From contig MU006099.1 in NCBI GenBank assembly GCA_010093705.1, positions 29,344 to 93,343 of the forward strand: a stretch of 64,000 nucleotides of DNA, read 5' to 3'. The notes beneath the pieces were generated by a model that saw only the letters and a list, made by a program, of their open reading frames with translations, had not been told where the DNA came from and did no database searches. Both the position numbers and the translations under genes were made by a program. This document shows, in pieces, positions 22,555-34,674 of this stretch. The stretch's first letter is position 1; each line of letters starts with the position of its first letter. The stretch comes from Patellaria atrata CBS 101060. Its lineage: Eukaryota > Ascomycota > Dothideomycetes > Patellariales > Patellariaceae.

Positions 22555-25500
22555 CTACATCGACCCAAAACCCTTGCTATTCTCCAACGCCACCTTCAAT
22601 TTCTCCTCCAGCTTCTCCCTGCTACTATATTCCGGCAGCAACAGCTTACCGAAACAAGTCATACTGGTAGGAACCCTCTCATTGTCTCCGCCGTTTCGTA
22701 TGATACAAAACGAAATGCTCCGTATACCATTCACAGGTACGCGGTCACTGGCCGTTACGAATTCTAGTAACCGCTTGACCTGTTCCTGATCGTACGCAAG
22801 GACAACGCTCCAGAACATCTGAATGAAGGGGGAAGTGGGGCTATACCCATCTTCATATTGTGTTACCTCCATCAGGCCATTGACATCAATCTCTCGGTGG
22901 CCCTCAACTAAATCTCGTAATTTTTCGGGCGTGAAGAGAGACAGTGCGGTTTTGTCGATGCATGTAAAAAACCCACGCGTGAAAGCTTCATATTGAGGTG
23001 CGATGGACCTCTCCAAAAGCCATTCCGTATAATCAGCGATAAATTGTAGGCGATTCTCATTCGTCACCATTACGGAGTCTTCGGAAAGTTGACTCCAGTC
23101 CGCTGCATCGAAATTTTCATCTTCCCACGGAAGGGGTCCCTCTGGCCGGAATCGTTCCATGTCGATATTCACGGGTTGACCAAATGCATCGAACGAAAAG
23201 TCGTATGTGCGTGCAAAGGTATCACTGACGTCTCCATTGCTCCAATGACGTAGCTCCAATAACCCTCTAGCTAGGCTAGGCCACCCTTCCATGACATAAG
23301 TGAACAGTTTCCTGAAATGATCGCCAAGCAGGCGCGAATAGAAAGCCAATGGGAAAGAAAGTGGAATCGTAATGCCGTTATACACAGCGAGAGACATCAA
23401 CAGACCAATGAGTTCGAAGTAGCGGAGGGGTTGCATAGATGCCGGTTGAAACCAAGTCATTCGAGTTTCCGGGTCTACTGTAAACATACCTAAGATTTGC
23501 AGTGAGTAAATGATACTCGTCTAGCAAACGAGATGAAAAAAAAAGGAGCATACCATTTTCAGGATTCATTGCTTCGGCGAAGGCAAGCCTAAAGAATTCC
23601 TGCGATACACCACCTTGATCTACTCCCGCTTCACCTTGGTCTGTTCCAATGCGGACTTTTAAAGGACGGAGTAGCAATCTCTTCTCTCGATACATTAATT
23701 GATTAAAAGTATCCTCCAGCAAATGCTTTCGGCGTACTTCCAATACAAGATAGCGTAGTGTGGCCGACTTGAGCCGTTCATCGAGAAATGTGGTATAACT
23801 GCTTTCAAAGTCTGTGAAATCCACTCCTGTGAATGGATGAAGCCGAGATTGCTGTGTAATTTTGGTCTCCTGATAATGTGAGAGCATGGTTGTGTGATTG
23901 AAGACGCGAAAGATAGAAACCGTAGTCGATGGTGCTGAGAGAAAAGGAAATGAAAGGACGTGTAGATAATTAGGATTCGACCGCGGTCTCATAAAATCCG
24001 CCGCGATATCCGTCAAATCGAAATGTCGATCTATAAACGGTGAGGGGAAGTCACCACCTGTCAGGTAGAGAATTTCTCGAGATTCGTCTGGATGTGTAGG
24101 TTAGTATGTACTGGACTTCCATAAATTAAGGACAGAACATACAAAGATTGCTCATGATCTCAATAGCTCCACCGGTTTCTGACCAACGGTTCACTAACGC
24201 TTTTCCGTCCCAGTGTTTCAAAATGACAGCACGCAACCAATCAAGAAAGAACGGAATGAGATTCAGATGAAACCCAAATTCCCTGTTCTTATATTGTTCG
24301 ACAAACTGAAAGTGATGGATTATAATTGACATGACGTTCGACATCTGCTTTGTTGAAGCAGTTACATCTGCACTCTTACCGCCCGTTGTTTGCGCGATCT
24401 CTGAAAAGCACTTACGAGCAGCAAGCGCCCTCACAAGCTGATCTGCTAGGCGGAGAGCTGGTTCATACTCAAGACCATCCCTCATACTAAGATTTTCGTT
24501 TAGAAAGGGGAGTGTAGACGGATCCTGATCAGTGTCTTTAAAAACTAATCCCATCGCACGATGCTGGCGTATATATACAGATTGATTAAGATCGAGGGTT
24601 CGAATGAGGGAAGTGAGGGCATAGATACATATTATAGCAATGTGAGCGGCGTCCGCATCGTCGACGCGCATATCGCTATCACCTGTAGATAGGGGGTCGG
24701 ATGTACCCTGGTGAAGGCTTTTGCTCCGTTTACTTTTAGGAAGCGAAAGTCCTGGAGGAGGATTAAAGAGTACCTTTAGACTCTGCCATAAACTGTCAAA
24801 AATCAGTGAGCCGTTCACATTAGTCCAGCAGCTAAACGCTGTGACCAGATTATGTGGGTTAAGGATTTTGACAGCGGCCGACACTTCTAGGGATGGATCT
24901 GAGTATATTTCGCCTCGGAATGACTGTAGCAAGATTTTAGGATTTGCCAAAGTATGGAACAAAGATCTATCCACGAAGGCATCCTGTGGGCTTTGAGGGT
25001 GCAGGTCCTGAGACCCTAGTAATGACATCCCACGAGGCTCCCAGTAGCATGCTGATAGTGAGTTTGATAATCTCAGTGCTCTTAAATGGAGCATTACATC
25101 GCTCGTCAAATGTGAGGTTGAGAGCGCAGGTAGTATCATTTGATGGGAATTACTAGTAGTAGCATCTAAGTTTAGAGATTTTATAGACAATCGATGATTG
25201 GCTATAGCTCCTGTTTCCGTTTGGGATTGAACAGAAGTGCGACGTTCTAGGTTAGATACCGGTCTACTCCGTTCTAAGGGTCCTGTAAGGGGAGATGTTC
25301 CCAACACAGAGTTTCCATGGACGGCAGTGCCCGACGAGACATCTTCGTTATCGTCCTGTAGAGAAAAGATTTCATCGTAACTAGACCGCAAAACAAACTG
25401 CGATGACAGTAGTCCCTCAGTCACAGCGTGTTCACTATTTATGGCACTAAGACCCAAATCAAAGAGTCTCAGGTGAGAACTAGCTGAGATAGCCTCGATA

Positions 25501-26329
25501 ACGCCTTGTGATTGTTCTAATAAAAATCTCGGAGGAACATATTGGAACCGTTTAAGAGATGATGTATTGAATAACATTTGTGTTAATGATTTGCTGTCGA
25601 TTCTGGTTTGAACCACGGAAGTTGAGGATATTTCCAAAGGTTGTACCTGATCTTGATCACTGAGGGAATGAGAATGGGGCGTATCAGAGACCCTCACCCT
25701 TCCGCGACGATGCATATTGGGGAAGAAAGCTGGAGCCAGACCAAAATGCAAATATGGAAGGTGCTTGTTGACTTTATTGGTTTGCCCTGGCATTAGAGCA
25801 AAATTCCTCGCTGTTCGCAGGCCGACCACCAGCAAAGATACCAAAGATAACTCTGGCCTACGCTGCTTATTGTCATTGCCATCTTGTTCAACACAGTTAC
25901 CATGGTCTACAAATGGCTTCGCGTGTGGACATAGTAGAGAACCTGGGTTGTTCTGGCTCGCAAGGTAGTATGCGAGGCTTCGACTGCTTAGGATGGTTGG
26001 TCTTCGCACCGGGACATTGGGCATTCGTTTTCGACAGCTAAAACACGTTGGAGTAGTGCAATATTTTTCTTCGCAACCATAACGAAGTTGGAGAAAAAAT
26101 CTGTGGCTTCAGATTAGCTCGAATCAAAAATGAAGAGAGGAGGCTCGGCTTACTTATTGACATAGTGTTGGAATACTGCTTGCCTGAGAATATGATACTG
26201 ATCTAAATTTTTCTCGTCAGGCGTCTCCAGTACGACAGCGTTGACAAGGCAGTCAGAGACTTTCTCTCCAAGTATTGTTCTGAGAATGACTGCAGGGTCA
26301 GTCTGTGGAGGAGTCTCACGACGGTCCAT
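22555..26329 (-). CDS. HECT E3 ubiquitin ligase with N-terminal AZUL-like zinc domain
   Basis: Exons 26329-26154, 26100-24143, 24087-23554 and 23489-22555 encode 1200 residues with all junctions in frame (introns 53-64 bases). Residues 68-81 read CEEKYCTTPTCFSC: cysteines spaced 4, 4 and 2, the same spacing as the AZUL zinc finger of UBE3A. A second CPHAKPF motif follows about 40 residues on. The middle ~700 residues are poorly conserved, with a Ser-rich part. The HECT domain fills the last ~380 residues, with GVSQEFFRLAF and the catalytic Cys at about 1168 in TSMTCFGKLLLPEY. HECT ligases form a thioester with ubiquitin before transfer. The closest fungal class is the HUL4-like group. Substrates cannot be inferred. 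Confidence 0.92.
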
Positions 26330-27750
26330 TATTCATTATCCCTAGAGCAGATATGATATTTTCAAGACAACTGAAGGGGTCGCTGATGAAATGTTTTTAG
26401 CTTTATAGCTGTCGGTGTGCCAGGAAAGTGTTGAGGTACTGTACAGGAGTGGTACCTGCCTGAGAGGGGGGTGAGAAGCTTAGGCGAACGCTCTCGAGAC
26501 AGAGACATGGCGATGTCAAGCGAACGGGATGATGAGTGAAGACTTATGTGAAATAAGTGAATTCATGTGTGAAGAATCATCTACAAGAAGTCACTTGTTC
26601 CAATCGATAAGGAGGTCAGACGGAATGCGATGTTTTATTAGTAAGGTACCTCGGCTTGATTGAAACCTAGTTAGTCTACATCTTCCATCACCAGCATGGG
26701 ATACCTTCATCTTTCATCAATTACTTCGTATTATCTAAATAAATCCTATTACCGTCAAATAGGTTGTCTCGATATCAAGACCTCTGTCTGATACTAGACA
26801 TGTACGTTTCTCTAACTTATATACATCTGGAGTCTATATCATAAAGCACGATCCCCTTTTTCTAATAGGGGAACTTTAGCTTATCCTTCTTACTGGCAGT
26901 ATATCTTCAAATTCTTAATTCGTCTACTACTGCTCCCTTATTTCCTGATGTTGGTAATTACTTGGTAATTACTTAGTTTAGGGACCAGCTCGGTACCCGA
27001 AATTATCATTACCGTCATGAGTACGGAGTAAAACTACCGCATTTTCGTGAGAGAGAGTAGGGAAGACCTGAATGATGTAGATGTAGTGAATACGACTACA
27101 CTTGCAAATTACCGTACACTTGCACATTTCTTCAATCAGTTAGAAGAGTGCTGATATGGGGCTTTGTACTATGTATTCCATAGACTCATCCGCACCGGTG
27201 CCCGGGTACGGCCGAGGAAGTGGCGGGTACCTTAAGTAATGATCGCCTCCCGATAACGGGCACTGCCGTGCTGCCAAGGGGAATGTGAGGCTCTAATGCC
27301 CCATTAATCGCCCGGCTTGGCCCGGAAGCCGTGCCCCTCCCATCCCACCTGTAAACGTCATGTCGAAATAAGGCAAAATTCAGCCCTACAAACCTCACAC
27401 CAAAAGCACCAGAGTAACCACCGAAGAGAATCACGGAGAATCTGTCAACCCTTTTCTGCAGATGAGTAAACAAGTGGTCTTACGGTTATATTTCATTCGA
27501 GAAGTAAGAGTACTGGTATAGTTCTATATATACCTTCAATTACTTGGCTCAGTATCAGATCTACATCGCTTCCGCCACGCTCCTAGTACTTGGGTTGCAA
27601 CTACACCCGTCTTTGTTTCTCTCTTCCTTTATATCTTTTGCTCTTATTGTAATTGCTACTTTATACACACTCTTTGAGACTTACAAACTAAAGTTCTCCT
27701 TAGAATCCGACATATAAACCTATTATCAAAAAATTCTTTCAACATCCAAA
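26330..27750. promoter_or_regulatory. Divergent intergenic region, HECT ligase / REI1
   Basis: 1.4 kb between two oppositely oriented genes. Mostly AT-rich, with a GC-rich island at about 27190-27370 (contains CGGTGCCCGGG) that has an open minus-strand frame but no recognisable protein. A pyrimidine-rich leader precedes REI1 (about 27590-27700). No specific regulatory site can be named. Confidence 0.45.
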
Positions 27751-29537
27751 ATGGCTACACTCGCCATAACATCCTCCTCTGTCCCAGAGCCTCAAAGCAG
27801 TCATTCCACCCATCCCTTCACCTGTAATACGTGCCAGGTCGCTTTCAGATCGAGCGACTTGCAAAAGGCTCACATGCAAAGCGATTGGCAGTAAGTGCAA
27901 TCCCGGTGCATGGCTCCTTGCTCCATACCCCTCCACCATCCCATACTGACCCCGCTCTTCCCGTAGTCGATACAACCTCAAGAGACGAGTTGCCTCACTA
28001 CCACCGCTGTCCTCCGAAATATTCACCGAAAAAGTTTTGGCAAACCAGGCTGATGCTGCTGCTATAGCTGCGAGGGCATCCTACCAAAAGGTATGCGAAG
28101 CGTGTCAAAAACCGTACTATAGCGAAAATGCATACAACAACCATTTGAGGAGTCAGAAACACAAAGTGAATCTGTTAAAGCAGCAGCGTGCGAGTGCTGT
28201 TGGTAAAGAAGATGATAATGTATCTGTGATGAGCTCCACCTTCTCATTGGGAGAGCCCATCGCCCCACCAAAGGAAACCACTGATCCAGTTGCGGAAGAA
28301 GAATTTTCAAACATCGTAGAAGGAATCAAAGACACCTCTCTTGAGGATCGAGAAAGCCCAATACCGCGGCGGCCCACACGTCCACATCATTCTAGTGCTG
28401 AAGAACAGAAGGAACACCCCCTTTCCCCCACTGTATCAGGTGAATCTGAGCTGGTAAAGCCGAAAAGTCCAATCCTCACTTGTCTCTTCTGCAACTTTGC
28501 TTCTCCAACATTCCCCCTTAATGTCCTGCACATGACCCGTTATCACAGCATGTTCATACCCGAAGAAGACTACCTCACAGACGAGACTGGTCTTATCGGA
28601 TTTCTGCACTCCAAAATCATGGATGATCATACCTGCCTCTACTGCGGTAAACACAGCACAACTTCAGCTGGCATCCAAACTCACATGCTCGACCGCGGTC
28701 ACTGCATGATCGCCTTCAATTCCGAGGAAGAAATGATCGAAATAGGCCAATTCTACGATTTCAGCTCCACCTACTCCGACGAAGAAGACTCAGATACCAA
28801 CTCCGATGCCACAGCAGACGACAAGACCAACGGCGGCGTCAAGCTTGGTACCAAACGCACCGCCAACAACGATGACGCCATGGACGAAGACGACGACGGC
28901 TGGGAGACAGATAGCACCCTCTCCTCCGTTCCCACGGATGAAATCACCAGCGTCCCCATCCAAGACCGCAGCCACAGGTACAAGCAACTCGGTAAGCATA
29001 GACACCACTCCCACGCAGACCCAAGGCCGCATCGCGAGGCGGATGGGTTCCACAGTCATGCGCACAACACCCCTCACGCCGTATATCACGACGAGTACGA
29101 ATTACATCTCCCGAGCGGTCGCACCGCCGGCCACAGGAGCTTGAAAGTCTATTACCGCCAGAACCTGCGCAGCTACCCCTCCCAATCCGAACGCGAACAA
29201 CGCCGCATCACCCCCGGATCCGGAGAAGATTCAGACGTCGAAATGGCCGATTCCTCGACGCGAAACCCGAACGGCGAAAGGGGCAGACGCGATCAGAGAC
29301 AGTTGGCTACGCGGGCGAATGGCGGCATGGGTATGGTTGGTGTCACGGACGCGAAGAAGAGGGAGGTCCTCAAGGCGGAGAGGAGGGAGAGGAATAAGGA
29401 ACGACGACATGTTGAGAAGGGCAGGTGGAGGAATGAGAAACAGGGGAATTCGCAGAAGCATTATCGGGTTAGTCATCTTAATATTTTGCGCTCTGTGGAT
29501 GTTTTACTGACATTGGCAGGATCCGCTATTACAGTGA
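27751..29537 (+). CDS. REI1: REI1/Reh1-type zinc finger protein, cytoplasmic 60S maturation factor
   Basis: Exons 27751-27890, 27967-29467 and 29520-29537 encode 552 residues. Four C2H2-like fingers are visible: CNTCQVAF...H (about residues 30-50), CEACQKPYYSE...H...H (about 82-105), CLFCNFASP...H...H (about 205-230) and CLYCGKHST...H...H (about 255-280). The last exon encodes only DPLLQ, a C-terminal ending I recognise from this family. REI1 binds late pre-60S particles in the cytoplasm and helps recycle Arx1/Alb1 and, with Jjj1, complete the exit tunnel region. An acidic stretch (MDEDDDGW) and a basic Arg/Lys-rich tail are also present. The start places the first finger correctly. Confidence 0.93.
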
Positions 29538-30119
29538 TTTCGTCTGTGGGCTGGGGAGTTGAGGTGGTGCATTGTTGGATGCATGAAAGTGTGATAGAGT
29601 TTCCGAGAGTGTAGCGCTGAACTGGAGCAATGGTATGCTGATAGAGGACAATAGGAAGGGGGGGGGGAGGGGGGGGGTTATCAGACGGCTTGGGTTAACC
29701 CTTTTATGCCTCGATATGGCTAGAGTAATAATATAAAAGTGTATTCGTTCATCATTCGTGGCTATATGTGTTTTTTGGTACTAGAATGGAGGTACCGTTG
29801 AGAGAATCAGAGATAATTGAATTGGGCAGTACTAACTAATACTACACTGAATCCTCCCACTAAGAGATTGGGGTATCACTTTTATCGAGCCTTACTGAAC
29901 CAAAGTATGATATGCGAAAGAGAAATGGTTCAACGTACAGAACTCCGGTGACTAAAAAGCCATATCGGCAAAGCTGTACAAATGTGGATTTGGGTAAATC
30001 TGTACGTGAATACCGTACAGCACCAAAACCTGACCAGCGAATCGGGTATACACCTACTTTGGCCTACGTATTTCCATTACCCAATACCCATCGGTATTCT
30101 ATGGGCTCCAAGTCTCGCG
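29538..30119. other. Intergenic with poly-G tract
   Basis: Contains the 3' flank of REI1 with an interrupted G run at about 29657-29679. No gene is recognised before the pseudogene that follows. Confidence 0.5.
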
Positions 30120-30983
30120 GGAAGGACGTGGGATCCCACTCCCGCACCTGAACCCGGTCAGCGGAGGGGCAACACACGTGCGCGGGCCTACGCTTGAACA
30201 CCTCAAAACACTGATCTAGGTACTCTTCCGCCTCGTACTCGACCTCGATGAGGTGCGGGGTGCGCGGGTGGGGGAGTTCGAGGAAGAGGTGTCCGACCAG
30301 ATTGTGGATCTGGTAGCTCGCTAGGTAGTCTAACTCGCTTTTGCTGGCCCAGAGGTGTTTATTTTGCTGTACGAGCGTATCTAGGTACGCTGGGATACGG
30401 GGGGGTGAGAATTCCGATGGGAGTGTTGATTGGGCCGTGGGGTAAGAGGGCCAGACCGTACCACTATCCGTCCTGTCGGTCTTTGGAAGGGTGATACTAG
30501 TGCTCTGCGAGGAAGACCTTGTCCGAGAGGAGTGTGGGAATCCTGATATACGGGTACTGGTCGACGTTCAGGTGGTAGCTCTTTTCCGATCAGATCCGTA
30601 GGAAATTGAATCCGAGACGCCCATGTCTCTGCCATTCTAGAACGGTGTCAGCTTCTCGGCAGAGGCGGTCTACGGTACGAAATTGTCCGGAATGTAAGCC
30701 GAATAGAGCGCCCAAGGGCGCAAATTCCGTCTTTACGTTGACTAACCGCCGGTCGTTGGTTGCGACTAGGCTGTGGACTATTTCATCGAGCTTTGAGGTA
30801 CGGAGAACGATGTCGAAGCCAGGGTCCCTGGCGAGGGGATAGTACATCCATCTGGGCGCTGCGATACCTAAGATATTGTGATCCGCATGTTCGACACAAT
30901 CCATCCATCGGTGCGCTACGGTACCTACGAGGACGAAGGGATAGTTGAAATCTTTGAGGACGCCAGCAGTGGGTGAGAGTGTA

Positions 30984-32273
30984 CTGTTGGTAGCCGGCAT
31001 AAGTTTCGATAGTACGACGCCACCAAGCCACAAAATGAGTTTGTAATGTAAATATATTTTTGATTATCTAATCCTACCACTTTGTGAATCTGCCTTCTGC
31101 TGTAACGACGTCCTTACAGCATTGTTGCATGCTCTCAATCAGTTCATGAAGCTGCTCAGTTGTAATTGCCTCCCATGCCTCCTTCACGATAGTACGTAAT
31201 GTATCGTATGTTGGATTTTCAAGAGCCCCATACTTATGCTGTATGTAGTCCTTCATCCAGTTCCATACTGTCTCAATAGGATTGAGATCTGGTGAGAATG
31301 GAGGCCAAGTCATGGTGTTGATACCACGTTCTTGTAGCTCTTGAATCATCGCTACCGCTGCCTGCGCAGGGGCATTATCTTGCATAAAGATTAAGCCTGG
31401 ATTCATCATTATCCACTTATGTACAATCGGTACGATACGATTGCAGTATGTATCTTGATTGAAACTGCCCCATTCCTTCTCCCAAAAGAGACATGGCCCT
31501 TTTGTTGTACCGTTGAATGATGCCCAAAACATCCGGCCACGGTTACGACGTCTCTTTGTAACCAGACATGTATCTTCTAGCTCTTCACCTTGTTGTCTTG
31601 TAACCCAAGTCTTTCGATGCCTTATACCATTGACCCAGGTCTCGTCACTCCTGAGTATTGTACACCACTGGTTGCATGTCTACTCCACATGCTCCTCTGC
31701 CCAGGCTAATCTCTTCAAACAATTAGACTCAGTTTAGGGAGATTTGGCTAAGGCAATGTACCTTCGATATCCAGCGCGACGTAATGAGGATCGGATTGCA
31801 TATTCACCAACACCCCAGTGTGCAAATATCTCAGTTGCGAGTCTCTGATAGCTCATACGACGTGTCTCTCGTGATTGACGTATATACGTAATCAACTGTT
31901 CAACCTGCTCTTGTGATAACTGTGGTGGGCGCCCGCTACGCTTCTTTGGTGTAACTTGCTCGGCTTGACACGCTCGCTGAACTTGCTGGTATGAGAATCC
32001 AAGATGCTTGACAATTGCTTCATATGTAAGGCCAATTCCTCGTAATGTTTGACTTGGATTCGTTGGTCGCGAGTAAGATGATGGCGTTGAAGGGAGGCAT
32101 ATTCAGTCCTTCAGTATAGATAGATATATAACACTAAGGTAATAACACGTGGACGCGAGGAGTGAATAGGATATTAAATAAGACGCTGAGTAAGAAATAA
32201 TAGTATGAATATAGTTAGTATATACAAAAGCTTGGTGGGGTCGTACCATCGAACCTTATGCCGGCTACCAAAG
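30984..32273 (-). mobile_element. Tc1/mariner DNA transposon, 1290 bases, with TIRs and TA duplication
   Basis: The left end (CTGTTGGTAGCCGGCATAAG...) and the reverse complement of the right end (CTTTGGTAGCCGGCATAAG...) match over about 45 bases with a few differences, so they are terminal inverted repeats. TA flanks both ends (30982-30983 and 32274-32275), the Tc1/mariner target duplication. It carries one transposase frame on the minus strand and has inserted into a host gene of the same orientation. Confidence 0.9.
31074..32090 (-). pseudogene. Tc1-type transposase (DD34E), inactivated
   Basis: An N-terminal helix-turn-helix pair is readable (RGIGLTYEAIVKHLGFSYQQVQ, then TPKKRSGRPPQLS), followed by the catalytic triad: D in SDETWVNG, D in FMQDNAPAQ and E in SPDLNPIETVW, with 34 residues between the second D and E, the Tc1 arrangement. 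Two in-frame stops interrupt it, TAA at 31736-31734 and TAG at 31682-31680, and the N-terminal frame has no ATG at its head. The C-terminal half (from 31532) is fully open. Few lesions for its length indicate a fairly young copy that can no longer make its own transposase but could be moved by a relative. Confidence 0.88.
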
Positions 32274-32388
32274 TACTGACATCTATACATTCTTGTGCAA
32301 ATGAGCCGAAACGAGTTAAATATTCTTCACTGTACAATTCAACGGTTGATACTTCCTTTTCAAAGAGTATCTCAATATGGATAGTCAT

Positions 32389-32795
32389 TTTGTGGAGAGT
32401 GGTGAGGATGAGGTGATAGTAAGGATAGAGGATTAGACTGTGCTCTTCGATATGGGGTTGGGGATGATGATAGCGATATAGTTGGTAGCCAGTGATGGAT
32501 TCTGCTCCGTCTTATAATGAGAGCTATAGGTAGGATGCTGCAAGAGGGGAAAAGTATTTGTAGAATTTTGTAAACAAGAAAGGTTTAGGACAACTTGCCT
32601 GTTAACTTATAGCAAAGTAATTCCAGATCTCGCTTGAAAATTAAGCTTTGATCTGCGAGCACGGTCAAAACCATAATCAGTCCGTTAACGGTTAGCTCAA
32701 ACCGTCATGGACCAAGTTCGGCTAAACTCCGTAAACCACATTGTTTAGGAGCAGAGTTACTCATCCAGCTACAAGCTTCCATTTCCTTATCCATC
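32389..32795. promoter_or_regulatory. Promoter region upstream of the cap methyltransferase
   Basis: 407 bases between the start of the minus-strand pseudogene and the plus-strand methyltransferase, originally a divergent promoter. No defined motif recognised. Confidence 0.4.
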
Positions 32796-34399
32796 ATGCC
32801 AGAAACAACTTCAAGGAAGCGTTCGCGATCGCGATCAAGGTCCCCAAACCCAAGGGATCGCAAGCGCCCTACATCCTCTTCAGCGAGAGCTACAACCAAC
32901 AACTCTCTTCCCTCGAAGCCTGAACCTCCCCGTAGAAGTTCACGCTCGCGCTCACCCCCTCGACAACGAAAACGCCCCGGCGCGGCATCTCGCATTACTG
33001 CCGCCGACCGTGAAGCTGCCGAAAAGCTCAGGCAAGGACGTCTTCAACAAGAAGCCGAAGAAGCCAAACGCGAAGCAGCCGCGCGTGGTGTCCATGACGT
33101 CGTGAAACAGCATTACAACGCGGTCCCTGAACGAGGACGGGATTGGCGAAAAACGGAATCCAAGATAAAGGGTTTACGGAGTTTCAACAATTGGGTCAAG
33201 AGCGCGCTGATCAGGAAGTTCTCCCCGGATGAAAACTTCAACTATTCAGCTGGGCTTCAGGGAGGTGCGCCGCAACTGCTGGTGCTAGATATAGGCTGCG
33301 GTAAAGGTGGCGATTTGCAAAAGTGGCAACTTACACCGCAGCAAGTGGGGCTCTATGTGGGTTGTGATCCGGCGGATGTGTCAATTCAGCAGGCGAAAGA
33401 AAGGTATCGGCAGATGCAGACGGGACGGCCAAGAGGAAGACGTCCGCAATATCCTCTTTTCGAGGGGCATTTCTTTGTCAAGGATTGCTTCGGAGAGTGG
33501 TTGGGTGATATTCCATTCATAAGAGAGGTGGGGATCGATCCGAATGTTGGACCAGGTGTGAATCAGATGGCCCAGAGGTGGTCGGGTACAGCTAGTTTCG
33601 ATGTGGTGAGCATGATGTTTTGCATGCATTACGCATTTGAGAACGAAACAAAAGCGAGAGGTATGCTGAGGAACGTAGCGGGTGCTCTAAAGAAAGGGGG
33701 GCGATTCCTCGGCGTGATTCCCAACTCAGACGTCCTTTCAGAAAAGGTGGAGGAATACCACAAGAGTAAACATTCCAATGGCGCCGCAGCGCAAGTTGAT
33801 GACGATGATGACGATTGGGATCCGGAGAAAAGCTTGGATGACCCCAAACCCCCCCAACCGGAAGAATCCAAAGAGAATGGCGAGGACGGTGAAGTGAGGG
33901 GAGAAGGATTTGAGTGGGGTAACAGCATCTACAGAGTCAAGTTCCCGGGCAAGACGCCTTCAGACGGTATTTTCAGGCCTCCGTTCGGCTGGAAATATTT
34001 CTACTTCCTGGAGGAGGCGGTCGAGGAGGTCCCAGAATATGTCGTCCCGTGGGAAGCGTTTCGAGCGTAAGTACGCTCAGATCATGATGGATTCATTACT
34101 ATGGCAATATCACAACTAATGATTTGAGACATAGGCTGGCAGAGGACTACAATCTCGAACTTCAATATAGACGCCCTTTCAACGAGGTCTGGAACGAAGA
34201 GAAAGACGTGCCTGAGATGGTGAGGTTGAGCGAGGTTATGAATGTGAGGGACAGACGGACTGGAGAACTTATGGTCAGTCCACAGGAAATAGAAGCAGCA
34301 AGTAAGTTCTCCTGTAGTTACGAGAGGGGGTTTGCTTTTGATCTATATATCCTAACTTGGACAGGTTTTTATCATGCGTTTTGCTTTTATAAAGTTTAG
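32796..34399 (+). CDS. ABD1: mRNA cap guanine-N7 methyltransferase
   Basis: Exons 32796-34066, 34135-34301 and 34365-34399 encode 490 residues. A basic Arg/Ser-rich N-terminus (about residues 1-75) precedes the catalytic domain, which opens with VKQHYNAVPERGRDWRKTES and has the SAM-binding motif VLDIGCGKGGDLQKW. FDVVSMMFCMHYAFEN and GGRFLGVIPNSD follow, both typical of cap N7 methyltransferases. The domain is interrupted by an acidic, Pro-rich insert (about 325-365, VDDDDDDWDPEKS), a common feature of filamentous fungal orthologs. The enzyme methylates the G cap of nascent pre-mRNA in the nucleus. The last exon encodes only SFYHAFCFYKV. The start is the first ATG in frame and yields the basic tail. 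Confidence 0.95.
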
Positions 34400-34674
34400 A
34401 TATGCATATGTATCACTAGAAACCGGGTATTAATATTGCTCCGGCTGGGAATTCTATAGTCATTTAGCATTAAAGCATCCATGGGAATAGGAGTCCGAAA
34501 TTCATAGGATACATTTTAGAATTTCAAGTGTTCCAAGTTGATGTATCATTATTCGGATCTACTCTAAGTTGTGTTCTTGTTTCTGGATCCTCCTTGAGTT
34601 AAGCCCACCGCCGTTCAGGTGTCAGGTACAGTATAATCATATTACATAAAGTCATATCGACTGACAATCACCTT

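Larger units (their letters stand above)
30120..32388 (-). pseudogene. Nucleotidyltransferase-like fungal gene, split by a Tc1 insertion
   Basis: Host coding sequence starts at an ATG at 32388 (MTIHIEILFEKEVSTVEL...), stops at the transposon edge (32274), and resumes beyond it at 30983 in the same sense (VLKDFNYPFVLVGTVAHRWMDC). The block VLVGTVAHRWMDC, then LDEIVHSLVAT, and further on ARIPAYL-like and YQIHNLVGHLFLELPH-type sequence in shifted frames, match a fungal family of uncharacterised proteins resembling nucleotidyltransferases, common in Leotiomycetes and Sordariomycetes by my recollection. Besides the insertion there is an in-frame TGA at 30592-30590, where homologs tend to have Trp, and further frame changes toward 30120. 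Dead. The family identity is moderate. Confidence 0.6.

Noticed and set aside
29655-29680. G-rich run as a possible G-quadruplex regulatory element
   Set aside because: It is a single interrupted poly-G tract in a 3' flank, most likely a slippage microsatellite; no second evidence for function.
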